Of a DNA stretch of 64,000 bases, positions 1-14,711 are shown piece by piece. Below the pieces are notes generated by a model. The model ran no database searches and was not told the DNA's origin. It saw only the letters and a program-made list of their open reading frames with translations. Position 1 is the stretch's first letter, and each line of letters starts with the position of its first letter. Both the position numbers and the translations under genes were made by a program. The stretch is from Embiotoca jacksoni. Taxonomy: Eukaryota; Chordata; Actinopteri; Embiotocidae. The stretch is from NCBI GenBank assembly GCA_022577435.1, contig JAKOON010000069.1:539062-603061 (forward strand), written 5' to 3'.

Positions 1-494
1 CGTGATGCTGATGTGATGCTGACGTGATGTTGACGTGATGTTGACGTGATGCTGACATGATGCTGACGTGATGTTGACGTGATGTTGACGTGATGCTGAC
101 GTGATGTTGACGTGATGTTGATGTGATGCTGACGTGATGCTGACGTGATGCTGAAGTGATGTTGACGTGACGTGATGTTGACGTGATGTTGACGTGATGC
201 TGACGTGATGCTGAAGTGATGTTGACGTGACGTGATGTTGACGTGATGTTGACGTGATGCTGACGTGATGTTGACGTGATGCTGAAGTGACGTGATGTTG
301 ACATGATGTTGACGTGATGCTGACGTGATGTTGACGTGATGCTGACGTGATGTAGACGTGATGCTGACGTGATGCTGACGTGATGTTGACGTGATGCTGA
401 CGTGATGCTGACGTGATGCTGACGTGATGCTGACGTGATGTTGACGTGATGCTGACGTGATGTTGACGTGATGTTGACGTGATGTTGACGTGAA

Positions 495-537
495 CGGATG
501 TTGACGTGATGTTGACGTGACGTGATGTTGACGTGAT
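495..537 (+). repeat. 43-bp cassette of 16+11+16 bp units (type example)
   Basis: This is the first clear copy of a composite that recurs throughout the window. A 16-bp unit with AACG in place of the usual bases (GACGTGAACGGATGTT) is followed by one 11-bp monomer and a second 16-bp unit (GACGTGACGTGATGTT). The 16-bp units look like a monomer with an extra 5-bp GACGT-like piece. Nearly every AACGG landmark in the array is followed by the same partner at the same distance, so the cassette has been copied as a block. Further copies begin near 694, 842, 1,082 and 1,247. Boundaries are good to a few bases because the phase of a tandem repeat is arbitrary. Confidence 0.8.
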
Positions 538-561
538 GCTGACGTGATGCTGACGTGATGC

Positions 562-2677
562 TTACGTGATGTTGACGTGATGTTGACGTGATGCTGACGT
601 GATGCTGACATGATGTTGACGTGATGTTGACGTGACGTGATGTTGACGTGATGCTGACGTGATGTTGACGTGATGTTGACGTGATGTTGACGTGAACGGA
701 TGTTGACGTGATGTTGACGTGACGTGATGTTGACGTGATGCTGACGTGATGCTGACGTGATGCTGACGTGATGTTGACATGATGCTGACGTGATGCTGAC
801 GTGATGCTGACGTGATGTTGACGTGATGCTGACGTGATGTTGACGTGATGTTGACGTGAACGGATGTTGACGTGATGTTGACGTGACGTGATGTTGACGT
901 GATGCTGACGTGATGCTGACGTGATGCTGACGTGATGTTGACGTAATGTTGACGTGATGTTGACGTGATGTTGACGTGATGCTGACGTGATGTTGACGTG
1001 ATGTTGACGTGATGCTGACGTGACGTGATGTTGACGTGATGCTGACGTGATGTTGACGTGATGTTGACGTGATGTTGACGTGAACGGATGTTGACGTGAT
1101 GTTGACGTGACGTGATGTTGACGTGATGCTGACGTGATGCTGACGTGATGCTGACGTGATGTTGACATGATGCTGACGTGATGCTGACGTGATGCTGACG
1201 TGATGTTGACGTGATGCTGACGTGATGTTGACGTGATGTTGACGTGAACGGATGTTGACGTGATGTTGACGTGACGTGATGTTGACGTGATGCTGACGTG
1301 ATGCTGACGTGATGCTGACGTGATGTTGACGTAATGTTGACGTGATGTTGACGTGATGTTGACGTGATGCTGACGTGATGTTGACGTGATGTTGACGTGA
1401 TGCTGACGTGATGTTGACGTGATGCTGATGTGATGCTGACGTGATGCTGAAGTGATGTTGACGTGACGTGATGTTGACGTGATGTTGACGTGATGCTGAC
1501 GTGATGCTGAAGTGATGTTGACGTGACGTGATGTTGACGTGATGTTGACGTGATGCTGACGTGATGTTGACGTGATGCTGACGTGTTGCTGACGTGATGT
1601 TGACGTGATGTTGACGTGATGCTGACGTGATGCTGACGTGATGTTGACGTGACGTGATGTTGACGTGATGTTGACGTGATGCTGACGTGATGTTGACGTG
1701 ATGCTGAAGTGATGTTGACGTGACGTGATGTTGACGTGATGTTGACGTGATGCTGACGTGATGTTGACGTGATGCTGAAGTGATGTTGACGTGACGTGAT
1801 GTTGACGTGATGCTGACGTGATGCTGACGTGATGCTGAAGTGATGTTGACGTGACGTGATGTTGACGTGATGTTGACGTGATGTTGACGTGATGTTGACG
1901 TGATGCTGACGTGATGCTGACGTGATGTTGATGTGATGCTGACGTGTTGCTGACGTGATGTTGACGTGATGTTGACGTGATGCTGACGTGATGCTGACGT
2001 GATGTTGACGTGACGTGATGTTGACGTGATGTTGACGTGATGCTGAAGTGATGTTGACGTGACGTGATGTTGACGTGATGTTGACGTGATGCTGACGTGA
2101 TGTTGACGTGATGCTGAAGTGATGTTGACGTGACGTGATGTTGACGTGATGTTGACGTGATGCTGACGTGATGTTGACGTGATGCTGACGTGATGTAGAC
2201 GTGATACTGACGTGATGCTGACGTGATGTTGACGTGATGCTGACGTGATGTTGACGTGATGTTGACGTGAACGGATGTTGACGTGATGTTGACGTGACGT
2301 GATGTTGACGTGATGCTGACGTGATGTTGACGTGATGTTGACGTGATGCTGACGTGATGCTGACGTGATGTTGACGTGATGTTGACGTGAACGGATGTTG
2401 ACGTGATGTTGACGTGACGTGATGTTGACGTGATGTTGACGTGATGCTGACGTGATGTTGACGTGATGCTGACGTGATGTAGACGTGATGCTGACGTGAT
2501 GCTGACGTGATGTTGACGTGATGCTGACGTGATGCTGACGTGATGCTGACGTGATGTTGACGTGATGCTGACGTGATGTTGACGTGATGTTGACGTGATG
2601 TTGACGTGAACGGATGTTGACGTGATGTTGACGTGACGTGATGTTGACGTGATGCTGACGTGATGCTGACGTGATGC
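562..2677 (+). repeat. Higher-order repeat unit, left arm, copy 1 (2,116 bp)
   Basis: The unit is delimited by successive GCTTACGTG landmarks, in which the G of TGAC is replaced by T. Inside are GACATG, several AACGG cassettes, GTAATG, GATGTG, AAGTG blocks, GTGTTGCTG and the GTAGACGTGATACTG pair near 2,207-2,220. The same landmark order is seen in the HOR units of the right arm, so this is a divergent copy of the same HOR. It contains the 388-bp tandem duplication listed separately. The 561 bp before it are the tail of a preceding unit, with the same landmarks and nothing else. Confidence 0.7.
640..1415 (+). repeat. 388-bp local tandem duplication (two copies)
   Basis: Landmarks repeat at an exact spacing of 388 bp: AACGG cassettes at 694 and 1,082, GACATG at 776 and 1,164, and GTAATG at 943 and 1,331. 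The flanking C/T pattern matches between the two blocks. The copies are about 640-1,027 and 1,028-1,415, and the edges are approximate because both sides are the same satellite. 388 is not a multiple of 11 because the block contains 16-bp compound units. Confidence 0.75.
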
Positions 2678-4388
2678 TTACGTGATGTTGACGTGATGCT
2701 GACGTGATGCTGACATGATGTTGACGTGATGTTGACGTGACGTGATGTTGACGTGATGTTGACGTGATGCTGACGTGATGTTGACGTGATGTTGACGTGA
2801 TGTTGACGTGAACGGATGTTGACGTGATGTTGACGTGACGTGATGTTGACGTGATGCTGACGTGATGCTGACGTGATGCTGACGTGATGCTGACGTGATG
2901 TTGACGTGATGCTGACGTGATGCTGACGTGATGCTGACGTGATGTTGACGTGATGCTGACGTGATGTTGACGTGATGTTGACGTGAACGGATGTTGACGT
3001 GATGTTGACGTGACGTGATGTTGACGTGATGCTGACGTGATGCTGACGTGATGCTGACGTGATGTTGACGTAATGTTGACGTGATGTTGTCGTGATGTTG
3101 ACGTGACGTGATGCTGACGTGATGTTGACGTGATGCTGATGTGATGCTGACGTGATGCTGAAGTGATGTTGACGTGACGTGATGTTGACGTGATGTTGAC
3201 GTGATGCTGACGTGATGCTGAAGTGATGTTGACGTGACGTGATGTTGACGTGATGTTGACGTGATGCTGACGTGATGTTGACGTGATGCTGACGTGTTGC
3301 TGACGTGATGTTGACGTGATGTTGACGTGATGCTGACGTGATGCTGACGTGATGTTGACGTGACGTGATGTTGACGTGATGTTGACGTGATGCTGACGTG
3401 ATGTTGACGTGATGCTGAAGTGATGTTGACGTGACGTGATGTTGACGTGATGTTGACGTGATGCTGACGTGATGTTGACGTGATGCTGAAGTGATGTTGA
3501 CGTGACGTGATGTTGACGTGATGCTGACGTGATGCTGACGTGATGCTGAAGTGATGTTGACGTGACGTGATGTTGACGTGATGTTGACGTGATGTTGACG
3601 TGATGTTGACGTGATGCTGACGTGATGCTGACGTGATGTTGATGTGATGCTGACGTGTTGCTGACGTGATGTTGACGTGATGTTGACGTGATGCTGACGT
3701 GATGCTGACGTGATGTTGACGTGACGTGATGTTGACGTGATGTTGACGTGATGCTGAAGTGATGTTGACGTGACGTGATGTTGACGTGATGTTGACGTGA
3801 TGCTGACGTGATGTTGACGTGATGCTGAAGTGATGTTGACGTGACGTGATGTTGACGTGATGTTGACGTGATGCTGACGTGATGTTGACGTGATGCTGAC
3901 GTGATGTAGACGTGATACTGACGTGATGCTGACGTGATGTTGACGTGATGCTGACGTGATGTTGACGTGATGTTGACGTGAACGGATGTTGACGTGATGT
4001 TGACGTGACGTGATGTTGACGTGATGCTGACGTGATGTTGACGTGATGTTGACGTGATGCTGACGTGATGCTGACGTGATGTTGACGTGATGTTGACGTG
4101 AACGGATGTTGACGTGATGTTGACGTGACGTGATGTTGACGTGATGTTGACGTGATGCTGACGTGATGTTGACGTGATGCTGACGTGATGTAGACGTGAT
4201 GCTGACGTGATGCTGACGTGATGTTGACGTGATGCTGACGTGATGCTGACGTGATGCTGACGTGATGTTGACGTGATGCTGACGTGATGTTGACGTGATG
4301 TTGACGTGATGTTGACGTGAACGGATGTTGACGTGATGTTGACGTGACGTGATGTTGACGTGATGCTGACGTGATGCTGACGTGATGC
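2678..4388 (+). repeat. Higher-order repeat unit, left arm, copy 2 (1,711 bp)
   Basis: The unit runs from one GCTTAC landmark to the next. The TTGTCG landmark lies at 3,086, exactly 408 bp from the start, a distance shared with units at 4,389, 41,601, 45,960, 50,098, 52,422 and 60,607. The GTAGAC/GATACTG pair lies near 3,905-3,918 and two AACGG cassettes follow. It is shorter than the right-arm units, so it lacks some internal blocks. Confidence 0.75.
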
Positions 4389-6368
4389 TTACGTGATGTT
4401 GACGTGATGCTGACGTGATGCTGACATGATGTTGACGTGATGTTGACGTGACGTGATGTTGACGTGATGTTGACGTGATGCTGACGTGATGTTGACGTGA
4501 TGTTGACGTGATGTTGACGTGAACGGATGTTGACGTGATGTTGACGTGACGTGATGTTGACGTGATGCTGACGTGATGCTGACGTGATGCTGACGTGATG
4601 CTGACGTGATGTTGACGTGATGCTGACGTGATGCTGACGTGATGCTGACGTGATGTTGACGTGATGCTGACGTGATGTTGACGTGATGTTGACGTGAACG
4701 GATGTTGACGTGATGTTGACGTGACGTGATGTTGACGTGATGCTGACGTGATGCTGACGTGATGCTGACGTGATGTTGACGTAATGTTGACGTGATGTTG
4801 TCGTGATGTTGACGTGATGCTGACGTGATGTTGACGTGATGTTGACGTGATGCTGACGTGATGTTGACGTGATGCTGATGTGATGCTGACGTGATGTTGA
4901 CGTGATGTTGACGTGAACGGATGTTGACGTGATGTTGACGTGACGTGATGTTGACGTGATGCTGACGTGATGCTGACGTGATGCTGACGTGATGTTGACG
5001 TAATGTTGACGTGATGTTGACGTGATGTTGACGTGATGCTGACGTGATGTTGACGTGATGTTGACGTGATGCTGACGTGACGTGATGTTGACGTGATGCT
5101 GACGTGATGTTGACGTGATGTTGACGTGATGTTGACGTGAACGGATGTTGACGTGATGTTGACGTGACGTGATGTTGACGTGATGCTGACGTGATGCTGA
5201 CGTGATGCTGACGTGATGTTGACATGATGCTGACGTGATGCTGACGTGATGCTGACGTGATGTTGACGTGATGCTGACGTGATGTTGACGTGATGTTGAC
5301 GTGAACGGATGTTGACGTGATGTTGACGTGACGTGATGTTGACGTGATGCTGACGTGATGCTGACGTGATGCTGACGTGATGTTGACGTGACGTGATGTT
5401 GACGTGATGTTGACGTGATGCTGACGTGATGCTGAAGTGATGTTGACGTGACGTGATGTTGACGTGATGTTGACGTGATGCTGACGTGATGTTGACGTGA
5501 TGCTGAAGTGACGTGATGTTGACGTGATGTTGACGTGATGCTGACGTGATGTTGACGTGATGCTGACGTGATGTAGACGTGATGCTGACGTGATGCTGAC
5601 GTGATGCTGACGTGATGCTGACGTGATGTTGACGTGATGCTGACGTGATGTTGACGTGATGTTGACGTGAACGGATGTTGACGTGATGTTGACGTGACGT
5701 GATGTTGACGTGATGCTGACGTGATGCTGACGTGATGCTGACGTGATGTTGACGTAATGTTGACGTGATGTTGACGTGATGTTGACGTGATGCTGACGTG
5801 ATGTTGACGTGATGCTGATGTGATGCTGACGTGATGTTGACGTGATGTTGACGTGATGCTGACGTGATGCTGACGTGATGTTGACGTGATGTTGACGTGA
5901 TGCTGACGTGATGTTGACGTGATGTTGATGTGATGCTGACGTGATGCTGACGTGATGCTGAAGTGATGTTGACGTGACGTGATGTTGACGTGATGTTGAC
6001 GTGATGCTGACGTGATGCTGAAGTGATGTTGACGTGACGTGATGTTGACGTGATGTTGACGTGATGCTGACGTGATGTTGACGTGATGCTGAAGTGACGT
6101 GATGTTGACGTGATGTTGACGTGATGCTGACGTGATGTTGACGTGATGCTGACGTGATGTAGACGTGATGCTGACGTGATGCTGACGTGATGTTGACGTG
6201 ATGCTGACGTGATGCTGACGTGATGCTGACGTGATGCTGACGTGATGTTGACGTGATGCTGACGTGATGTTGACGTGATGTTGACGTGATGTTGACGTGA
6301 ACGGATGTTGACGTGATGTTGACGTGACGTGATGTTGACGTGATGCTGACGTGATGCTGACGTGATGC
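4389..6368 (+). repeat. Higher-order repeat unit, left arm, copy 3 (1,980 bp, type II)
   Basis: The unit starts at the GCTTAC landmark and carries TTGTCG at +408 (4,797). It lacks the TGACGTCA variant and instead has an AACGG cassette at the corresponding place, which defines what I call HOR type II. Its first 837 bp correspond closely to the starts of the units at 50,098 and 52,422, where the minus-strand reading frame has the same length and a near-identical translation. This shows that left-arm and right-arm units are close relatives although they are about 46 kb apart. Confidence 0.75.
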
Positions 6369-6789
6369 TTACGTGATGTTGACGTGATGTTGACGTGATG
6401 CTGACGTGATGCTGACATGATGTTGACGTGATGTTGACGTGACGTGATGTTGACGTGATGCTGACGTGATGTTGACGTGATGTTGACGTGATGTTGACGT
6501 GAACGGATGTTGACGTGATGTTGACGTGACGTGATGTTGACGTGATGCTGACGTGATGCTGACGTGATGCTGACGTGATGTTGACATGATGTTGACGTGA
6601 TGCTGACGTGATGCTGACGTGATGTTGACGTGATGCTGACGTGATGTTGACGTGATGTTGACGTGAACGGATGTTGACGTGATGTTGACGTGACGTGATG
6701 TTGACGTGATGCTGACGTGATGCTGACGTGATGCTGACGTGATGTTGACGTAATGTTGACGTGATGTTGACGTGATGTTGACGTGATGC

Positions 6790-7500
6790 TGACGTGATGC
6801 TGACGTGACGTGATGCTGACGTGAGGCTGACGTGATGTTGACGTGATGCTGACGTGATGTTGACGTGATGCTGACGTAATGTTGACGTGATGTTGACGTG
6901 ATGTTGACGTGACGTGATGCTGACGTGATGCTGACGTGATGCTAACGTGATGTTGACGTGATGTTGACGTGATGCTGACGTGATGTTGACGTGATGCTGA
7001 CGTGATGTTGACGTGATGTTGACGTGACGTGATGTTGACGTGACGCTGACGTGATGCTGACGTGATGCTGAAGTGATGTTGACGTGACGTGATGCTGACG
7101 TGATGCTGACGTGATGCTAACGTGATGTTGACGTGATGCTGACGTGATGTTGACGTGATGCTGACGTGATGCTGACGTGATGTTGACGTGATGTTGAGGT
7201 GATGCTGACGTGATGCTGACGTGATGCTGACGTGATGTTGACGTGATGCTGACGTGATGCTGACGTGATGCTGACGTGATGTTGACGTGATGTTGAGGTG
7301 ATGCTGACGTGATGCTGACGTGATGCTGATGTGATGTTGACGTGATGCTGACGTGATGTTGACGTGATGTTGAGGTGATGTTGACGTGACGTTGAGGTGA
7401 TGTTGACGTGATGTTGACGTGATGTTGACGTGATGCTGACGTGATGCTGACGTGATGCTGACGTGATGTTGACGTGATGTTGACGTGATGCTGACGTGAT
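6790..7500 (+). repeat. GAGGTG-rich signature segment S, copy 1
   Basis: This segment carries variants that are rare elsewhere: GTGAGGCTG at 6,821, GCTAACGTG near 6,942 and 7,117, GACGCTG near 7,042, and GAGGTG at 7,196, 7,295 and 7,372 with another soon after. The same set in the same order appears at about 33,244-33,954 (constant offset 26,454) and, missing one 55-bp piece, at about 31,843-32,500. It is the best unique tag in the window and marks the left flank of the large duplicated block. Confidence 0.8.
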
Positions 7501-10500
7501 GCTGAAGTGATGTTGACGTGACGTGATGTTGACGTGATGTTGACGTGATGCTGACGTGATGCTGACGTGATGTTGACGTGACGTGATGTTGACGTGATGT
7601 TGACGTGATGCTGACGTGATGTTGACGTGATGCTGAAGTGATGTTGACGTGACGTGATGTTGACGTGATGTTGACGTGATGCTGACGTGATGCTGATGTG
7701 ATGCTGAAGTGATGTTGACGTGACGTGATGTTGACGTGATGTTGACGTGATGCTGACGTGATGCTGACGTGATGTTGACGTGATGTTGACGTGATGCTGA
7801 CGTGATGTTGACGTGATGCTGACGTGATGTAGACGTGATGCTGACGTGATGCTGACGTGATGTTGACGTGATGCTGAAGTGATGTTGACGTGACGTGATG
7901 TTGACGTGATGTTGACGTGATGTTGACGTGATGTTGACGTGATGCTGACGTGATGTTGACGTGATGCTGAAGTGATGTTGACGTGACGTGATGTTGACGT
8001 GATGTTGACGTGATGCTGACGTGATGTTGACGTGATGCTGACGTGATGTAGACGTGATGCTGACGTGATGCTGACGTGATGTTGACGTGATGCTGACGTG
8101 ATGCTGACGTGATGCTGACGTGATGCTGACGTGATGTTGACGTGATGCTGACGTGATGTTGACGTGATGTTGACGTGATGTTGACGTGAACGGATGTTGA
8201 CGTGATGTTGACGTGACGTGATGTTGACGTGATGCTGACGTGATGCTGACGTGATGCTTACGTGATGTTGACGTGATGTTGACGTGATGCTTACGTGATC
8301 TTGACGTGATGCTGACATGATGTTGACGTGATGTTGACGTGACGTGATGTTGACGTGATGTTGACGTGATGCTGACGTGATGTTGACGTGATGTTGACGT
8401 GATGTTGACGTGAACGGATGTTGACGTGATGTTGACGTGACGTGATGTTGACGTGATGCTGACGTGATGCTGACGTGATGCTGACGTGATGCTGACGTGA
8501 TGTTGACATGATGCTGACGTGATGCTGACGTGATGCTGACGTGATGTTGACGTGATGCTGACGTGATGTTGACGTGATGTTGACGTGAACGGATGTTGAC
8601 GTGATGTTGACGTGACGTGATGTTGACGTGATGCTGACGTGATGCTGACGTGATGCTGACGTGATGTTGACGTAATGTTGACGTGATGTTGACGTGATGT
8701 TGACGTGATGCTGACGTGATGTTGACGTGATGCTGATGTGATGCTGACGTGATGTTGACGTGATGTTGACGTGATGCTGACGTGATGCTGACGTGATGTT
8801 GACGTGATGTTGACGTGATGCTGACGTGATGTTGACGTGATGTTGATGTGATGCTGACGTGATGCTGACGTGATGCTGAAGTGATGTTGACGTGACGTGA
8901 TGTTGACGTGATGTTGACGTGATGCTGACGTGATGCTGAAGTGATGTTGACTTGACGTGATGTTGACGTGATGTTGACGTGATGCTGACGTGATGTTGAC
9001 GTGATGTTGACGTGATGTTGACGTGATGCTGACGTGATGTTGACGTGATGCTGAAGTGATGTTGACGTGACGTGATGTTGACGTGATGTTGACGTGATGC
9101 TGACGTGATGTTGACGTGATGCTGACGTGATGTAGACGTGATGCTGACGTGATGCTGACGTGATGTTGACGTGATGCTGACGTGATGCTGACGTGATGCT
9201 GACGTGATGCTGACGTGATGTTGACGTGATGCTGACGTGATGTTGACGTGATGTTGACGTGATGTTGACGTGAACGGATGTTGACGTGATGTTGACGTGA
9301 CGTGATGTTGACGTGATGCTGACGTGATGCTGACGTGATGCTTACGTGATGTTGACGTGATGTTGACGTGATGTTGACGTGATGCTTACGTGATCTTGAC
9401 GTGATGCTGACATGATGTTGACGTGATGTTGACGTGACGTGATGTTGACGTGATGTTGACGTGATGCTGACGTGATGTTGACGTGATGTTGACGTGATGT
9501 TGACGTGAACGGATGTTGACGTGATGTTGACGTGACGTGATGTTGACGTGATGCTGACGTGATGCTGACGTGATGCTGACGTGATGCTGACGTGATGTTG
9601 ACATGATGCTGACGTGATGCTGACGTGATGCTGACGTGATGTTGACGTGATGCTGACGTGATGTTGACGTGATGTTGACGTGAACGGATGTTGACGTGAT
9701 GTTGACGTGACGTGATGTTGACGTGATGCTGACGTGATGCTGACGTGATGCTGACGTGATGTTGACGTAATGTTGACGTGATGTTGACGTGATGTTGACG
9801 TGATGCTGACGTGATGTTGACGTGATGCTGATGTGATGCTGACGTGATGTTGACGTGATGTTGACGTGATGCTGACGTGATGCTGACGTGATGTTGACGT
9901 GATGTTGACGTGATGCTGACGTGATGTTGACGTGATGTTGATGTGATGCTGACGTGATGCTGACGTGATGCTGAAGTGATGTTGACGTGACGTGATGTTG
10001 ACGTGATGTTGACGTGATGCTGACGTGATGCTGAAGTGATGTTGACGTGACGTGATGTTGACGTGATGTTGACGTGATGCTGACGTGATGTTGACGTGAT
10101 GCTGAAGTGACGTGATGTTGACGTGATGTTGACGTGATGCTGACGTGATGTTGACGTGATGCTGACGTGATGTAGACGTGATGCTGACGTGATGCTGACG
10201 TGATGCTGACGTGATGCTGACGTGATGTTGACGTGATGCTGACGTGATGTTGACGTGATGTTGACGTGAACGGATGTTGACGTGATGTTGACGTGACGTG
10301 ATGTTGACGTGATGCTGACGTGATGCTGACGTGATGCTGACGTGATGTTGACGTAATGTTGACGTGATGTTGACGTGATGTTGACGTGATGCTGACGTGA
10401 TGTTGACGTGATGCTGATGTGATGCTGACGTGATGTTGACGTGATGTTGACGTGATGCTGACATGATGCTGACGTGATGTTGACGTGATGTTGACGTGAT

Positions 10501-13500
10501 GCTGACGTGATGTTGACGTGATGTTGATGTGATGCTGACGTGATGCTGACGTGATGCTGAAGTGATGTTGACGTGACGTGATGTTGACGTGATGTTGACG
10601 TGATGCTGACGTGATGCTGAAGTGATGTTGACGTGACGTGATGTTGACGTGATGTTGACGTGATGCTGACGTGATGTTGACGTGATGCTGAAGTGACGTG
10701 ATGTTGACATGATGTTGACGTGATGCTGACGTGATGTTGACGTGATGCTGACGTGATGCTGACGTGATGCTGACGTGATGTTGACGTGATGCTGACGTGA
10801 TGTTGACGTGATGTTGACGTGATGTTGACGTGAACGGATGTTGACGTGATGTTGACGTGACGTGATGTTGACGTGATGCTGACGTGATGCTGACGTGATG
10901 CTTACGTGATGTTGACGTGATGTTGACGTGATGCTGACGTGATGCTGACATGATGTTGACGTGATGTTGACGTGACGTGATGTTGACGTGATGCTGACGT
11001 GATGTTGACGTGATGTTGACGTGATGTTGACGTGAACGGATGTTGACGTGATGTTGACGTGACGTGATGTTGACGTGATGCTGACGTGATGCTGACGTGA
11101 TGCTGACGTGATGTTGACATGATGCTGACGTGATGCTGACGTGATGCTGACGTGATGTTGACGTGATGGCTGACGTGATGTTGACGTGATGTTGACGTGA
11201 ACGGATGTTGACGTGATGTTGACGTGACGTGATGTTGACGTGATGCTGACGTGATGCTGACGTGATGCTGACGTGATGTTGACGTAATGTTGACGTGATG
11301 TTGACGTGATGTTGACGTGATGCTGACGTGATGTTGACGTGATGTTGACGTGATGCTGACGTGACGTGATGTTGACGTGATGCTGACGTGATGTTGACGT
11401 GATGTTGACGTGATGTTGACGTGAACGGATGTTGACGTGATGTTGACGTGACGTAATGTTGACGTGATGCTGACGTGATGCTGACGTGATGCTGACGTGA
11501 TGTTGACATGATGCTGACGTGATGCTGACGTGATGCTGACGTGATGTTGACGTGATGCTGACGTGATGTTGACGTGATGTTGACGTGAACGGATGTTGAC
11601 GTGATGTTGACGTGACGTGATGTTGACGTGATGCTGACGTGATGCTGACGTGATGCTGACGGGATGTTGACGTAATGTTGACGTGATGTTGACGTGATGT
11701 TGACGTGATGCTGACGTGATGTTGACGTGATGTTGACGTGATGCTGACGTGATGTTGACGTGATGCTGACGTGATGCTGACGTGATGCTGACGTGATGCT
11801 GAAGTGATGTTGACGTGACGTGATGTTGACGTGATGTTGACGTGATGCTGACGTGATGCTGAAGTGATGTTGACGTGACGTGATGTTGACGTGATGTTGA
11901 CGTGATGTTGACGTGATGCTGACGTGATGTTGACGTGATGCTGAAGTGATGTTGACGTGACGTGATGTTGACGTGATGTTGACGTGATGCTGAAGTGATG
12001 TTGACGTGACGTGATGTTGACGTGATGTTGACGTGATGTTGACGTGATGTTGACGTGATGCTGACGTGATGCTGACGTGATGTTGATGTGATGCTGACGT
12101 GTTGCTGACGTGATGTTGACGTGATGTTGACGTGATGCTGACGTGATGCTGACGTGATGTTGACGTGACGTGATGTTGACGTGATGTTGACGTGATGCTG
12201 AAGTGATGTTGACGTGACGTGATGTTGACGTGATGTTGACGTGATGCTGACGTGATGTTGACGTGATGCTGAAGTGATGTTGACGTGACGTGATGTTGAC
12301 GTGATGTTGACGTGATGCTGACGTGATGTTGACGTGATGCTGACGTGATGTAGACGTGATACTGACGTGATGCTGACGTGATGTTGACGTGATGCTGACG
12401 TGATGTTGACGTGATGTTGACGTGAACGGATGTTGACGTGATGTTGACGTGACGTGATGTTGACGTGATGCTGACGTGATGTTGACGTGATGTTGACGTG
12501 ATGCTGACGTGATGCTGACGTGATGTTGACGTGATGTTGACGTGAACGGATGTTGACGTGATGTTGACGTGACGTGATGTTGACGTGATGTTGACGTGAT
12601 GCTGACGTGATGTTGACGTGATGCTGACGTGATGTAGACGTGATGCTGACGTGATGCTGACGTGATGTTGACGTGATGCTGACGTGATGCTGACGTGATG
12701 CTGACGTGATGTTGACGTGATGCTGACGTGATGTTGACGTGATGTTGACGTGATGTTGACGTGAACGGATGTTGACGTGATGTTGACGTGACGTGATGTT
12801 GACGTGATGCTGACGTGATGCTGACGTGATGCTGACGTGATGTTGACGTGATGCTGACGTGATGCTGACATGATGTTGACGTGATGTTGACGTGACGTGA
12901 TGTTGACGTGATGTTGACGTGATGCTGACGTGATGTTGACGTGATGTTGACGTGATGTTGACGTGAACGGATGTTGACGTGATGTTGACGTGACGTGATG
13001 TTGACGTGATGCTGACGTGATGCTGACGTGATGCTGACGTGATGCTGACGTGATGTTGACATGATGCTGACGTGATGCTGACGTGATGCTGACGTGATGT
13101 TGACGTGATGCTGACGTGATGTTGACGTGATGTTGACGTGAACGGATGTTGACGTGATGTTGACGTGACGTGATGTTGACGTGATGCTGACGTGATGCTG
13201 ACGTGATGCTGACGTGATGTTGACGTAATGTTGACGTGATGTTGTCGTGATGTTGACGTGATGCTGACGTGATGTTGACGTGATGTTGACGTGATGCTGA
13301 CGTGATGTTGACGTGATGCTGATGTGATGCTGACGTGATGTTGACGTGATGTTGACGTGAACGGATGTTGACGTGATGTTGACGTGACGTGATGTTGACG
13401 TGATGCTGACGTAATGCTGACGTGATGCTGACGTGATGTTGACGTAATGTTGACGTGATGTTGACGTGATGTTGACGTGATGCTGACGTGATGTTGACGT

Positions 13501-14711
13501 GATGTTGACGTGATGCTGACGTGACGTGATGTTGACGTGATGCTGACGTGATGTTGACGTGATGTTGACGTGATGTTGACGTGAACGGATGTTGACGTGA
13601 TGTTGACGTGACGTGATGTTGACGTGATGCTGACGTGATGCTGACGTGATGCTGACGTGATGTTGACATGATGCTGACGTGATGCTGACGTGATGCTGAC
13701 GTGATGTTGACGTGATGCTGACGTGATGTTGACGTGATGTTGACGTGAACGGATGTTGACGTGATGTTGACGTGACGTGATGTTGACGTGATGTTGACGT
13801 GATGCTGACGTGATGTTGACGTGATGTTGACGTGAACGGATGTTGACGTGATGTTGACGTGACGTGATGTTGACGTGATGCTGACGTGATGCTGACGTGA
13901 TGCTGACGTGATGTTGACATGATGCTGACGTGATGCTGACGTGATGCTGACGTGATGTTGACGTGATGCTGACGTGATGTTGACGTGATGTTGACGTGAA
14001 CGGATGTTGACGTGATGTTGACGTGACGTGATGTTGACGTGATGCTGACGTGATGCTGACGTGATGCTGACGTGATGTTGACGTAATGTTGACGTGATGT
14101 TGACGTGATGTTGACGTGATGCTGACGTGATGTTGACGTGATGTTGACGTGATGCTGACGTGATGTTGACGTGATGCTGATGTGATGCTGACGTGATGCT
14201 GACGTGATGCTGAAGTGATGTTGACGTGACGTGATGTTGACGTGATGTTGACGTGATGCTGACGTGATGCTGAAGTGATGTTGACGTGACGTGATGTTGA
14301 CGTGATGTTGACGTGATGCTGACGTGATGTTGACGTGATGCTGACGTGTTGCTGACGTGATGTTGACGTGATGTTGACGTGATGCTGACGTGATGCTGAC
14401 GTGATGTTGACGTGACGTGATGTTGACGTGATGTTGACGTGATGCTGACGTGATGTTGACGTGATGCTGAAGTGATGTTGACGTGACGTGATGTTGACGT
14501 GATGTTGACGTGATGCTGACGTGATGTTGACGTGATGCTGAAGTGATGTTGACGTGACGTGATGTTGACGTGATGCTGACGTGATGCTGACGTGATGCTG
14601 AAGTGATGTTGACGTGACGTGATGTTGACGTGATGTTGACGTGATGTTGACGTGATGTTGACGTGATGCTGACGTGATGCTGACGTGATGTTGATGTGAT
14701 GCTGACGTGTT
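7501..14711 (+). repeat. 7,211-bp tandem segmental duplication, copy A
   Basis: Landmarks here recur 7,211 bp downstream: AAGTG at 7,501/14,712, GATGTG at 7,692/14,903, GTAGAC at 7,829/15,040, and GCTTAC at 8,258/15,469. Further in, the offset changes to 7,222, then 7,200, then back to 7,211, as expected from gain or loss of one or two 11-bp monomers. A few point differences separate the copies, such as GTAATG at 11,453 and GGGATG near 11,661, both with the canonical GTGATG in copy B. The right edge is the point where the A-type sequence stops at GTGTTGCTG and copy B restarts at GAAGTG. Confidence 0.85.

Noticed and set aside
562..780. Short 72-codon minus-strand frames with the same translation at 562, 6,369, 10,902, 31,422 and 32,823
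   Set aside because: They are the stretch between a GCTTAC (stop) and a GACATG (start) landmark in HOR copies, duplicated with the array. They are useful as repeat markers but not genes.
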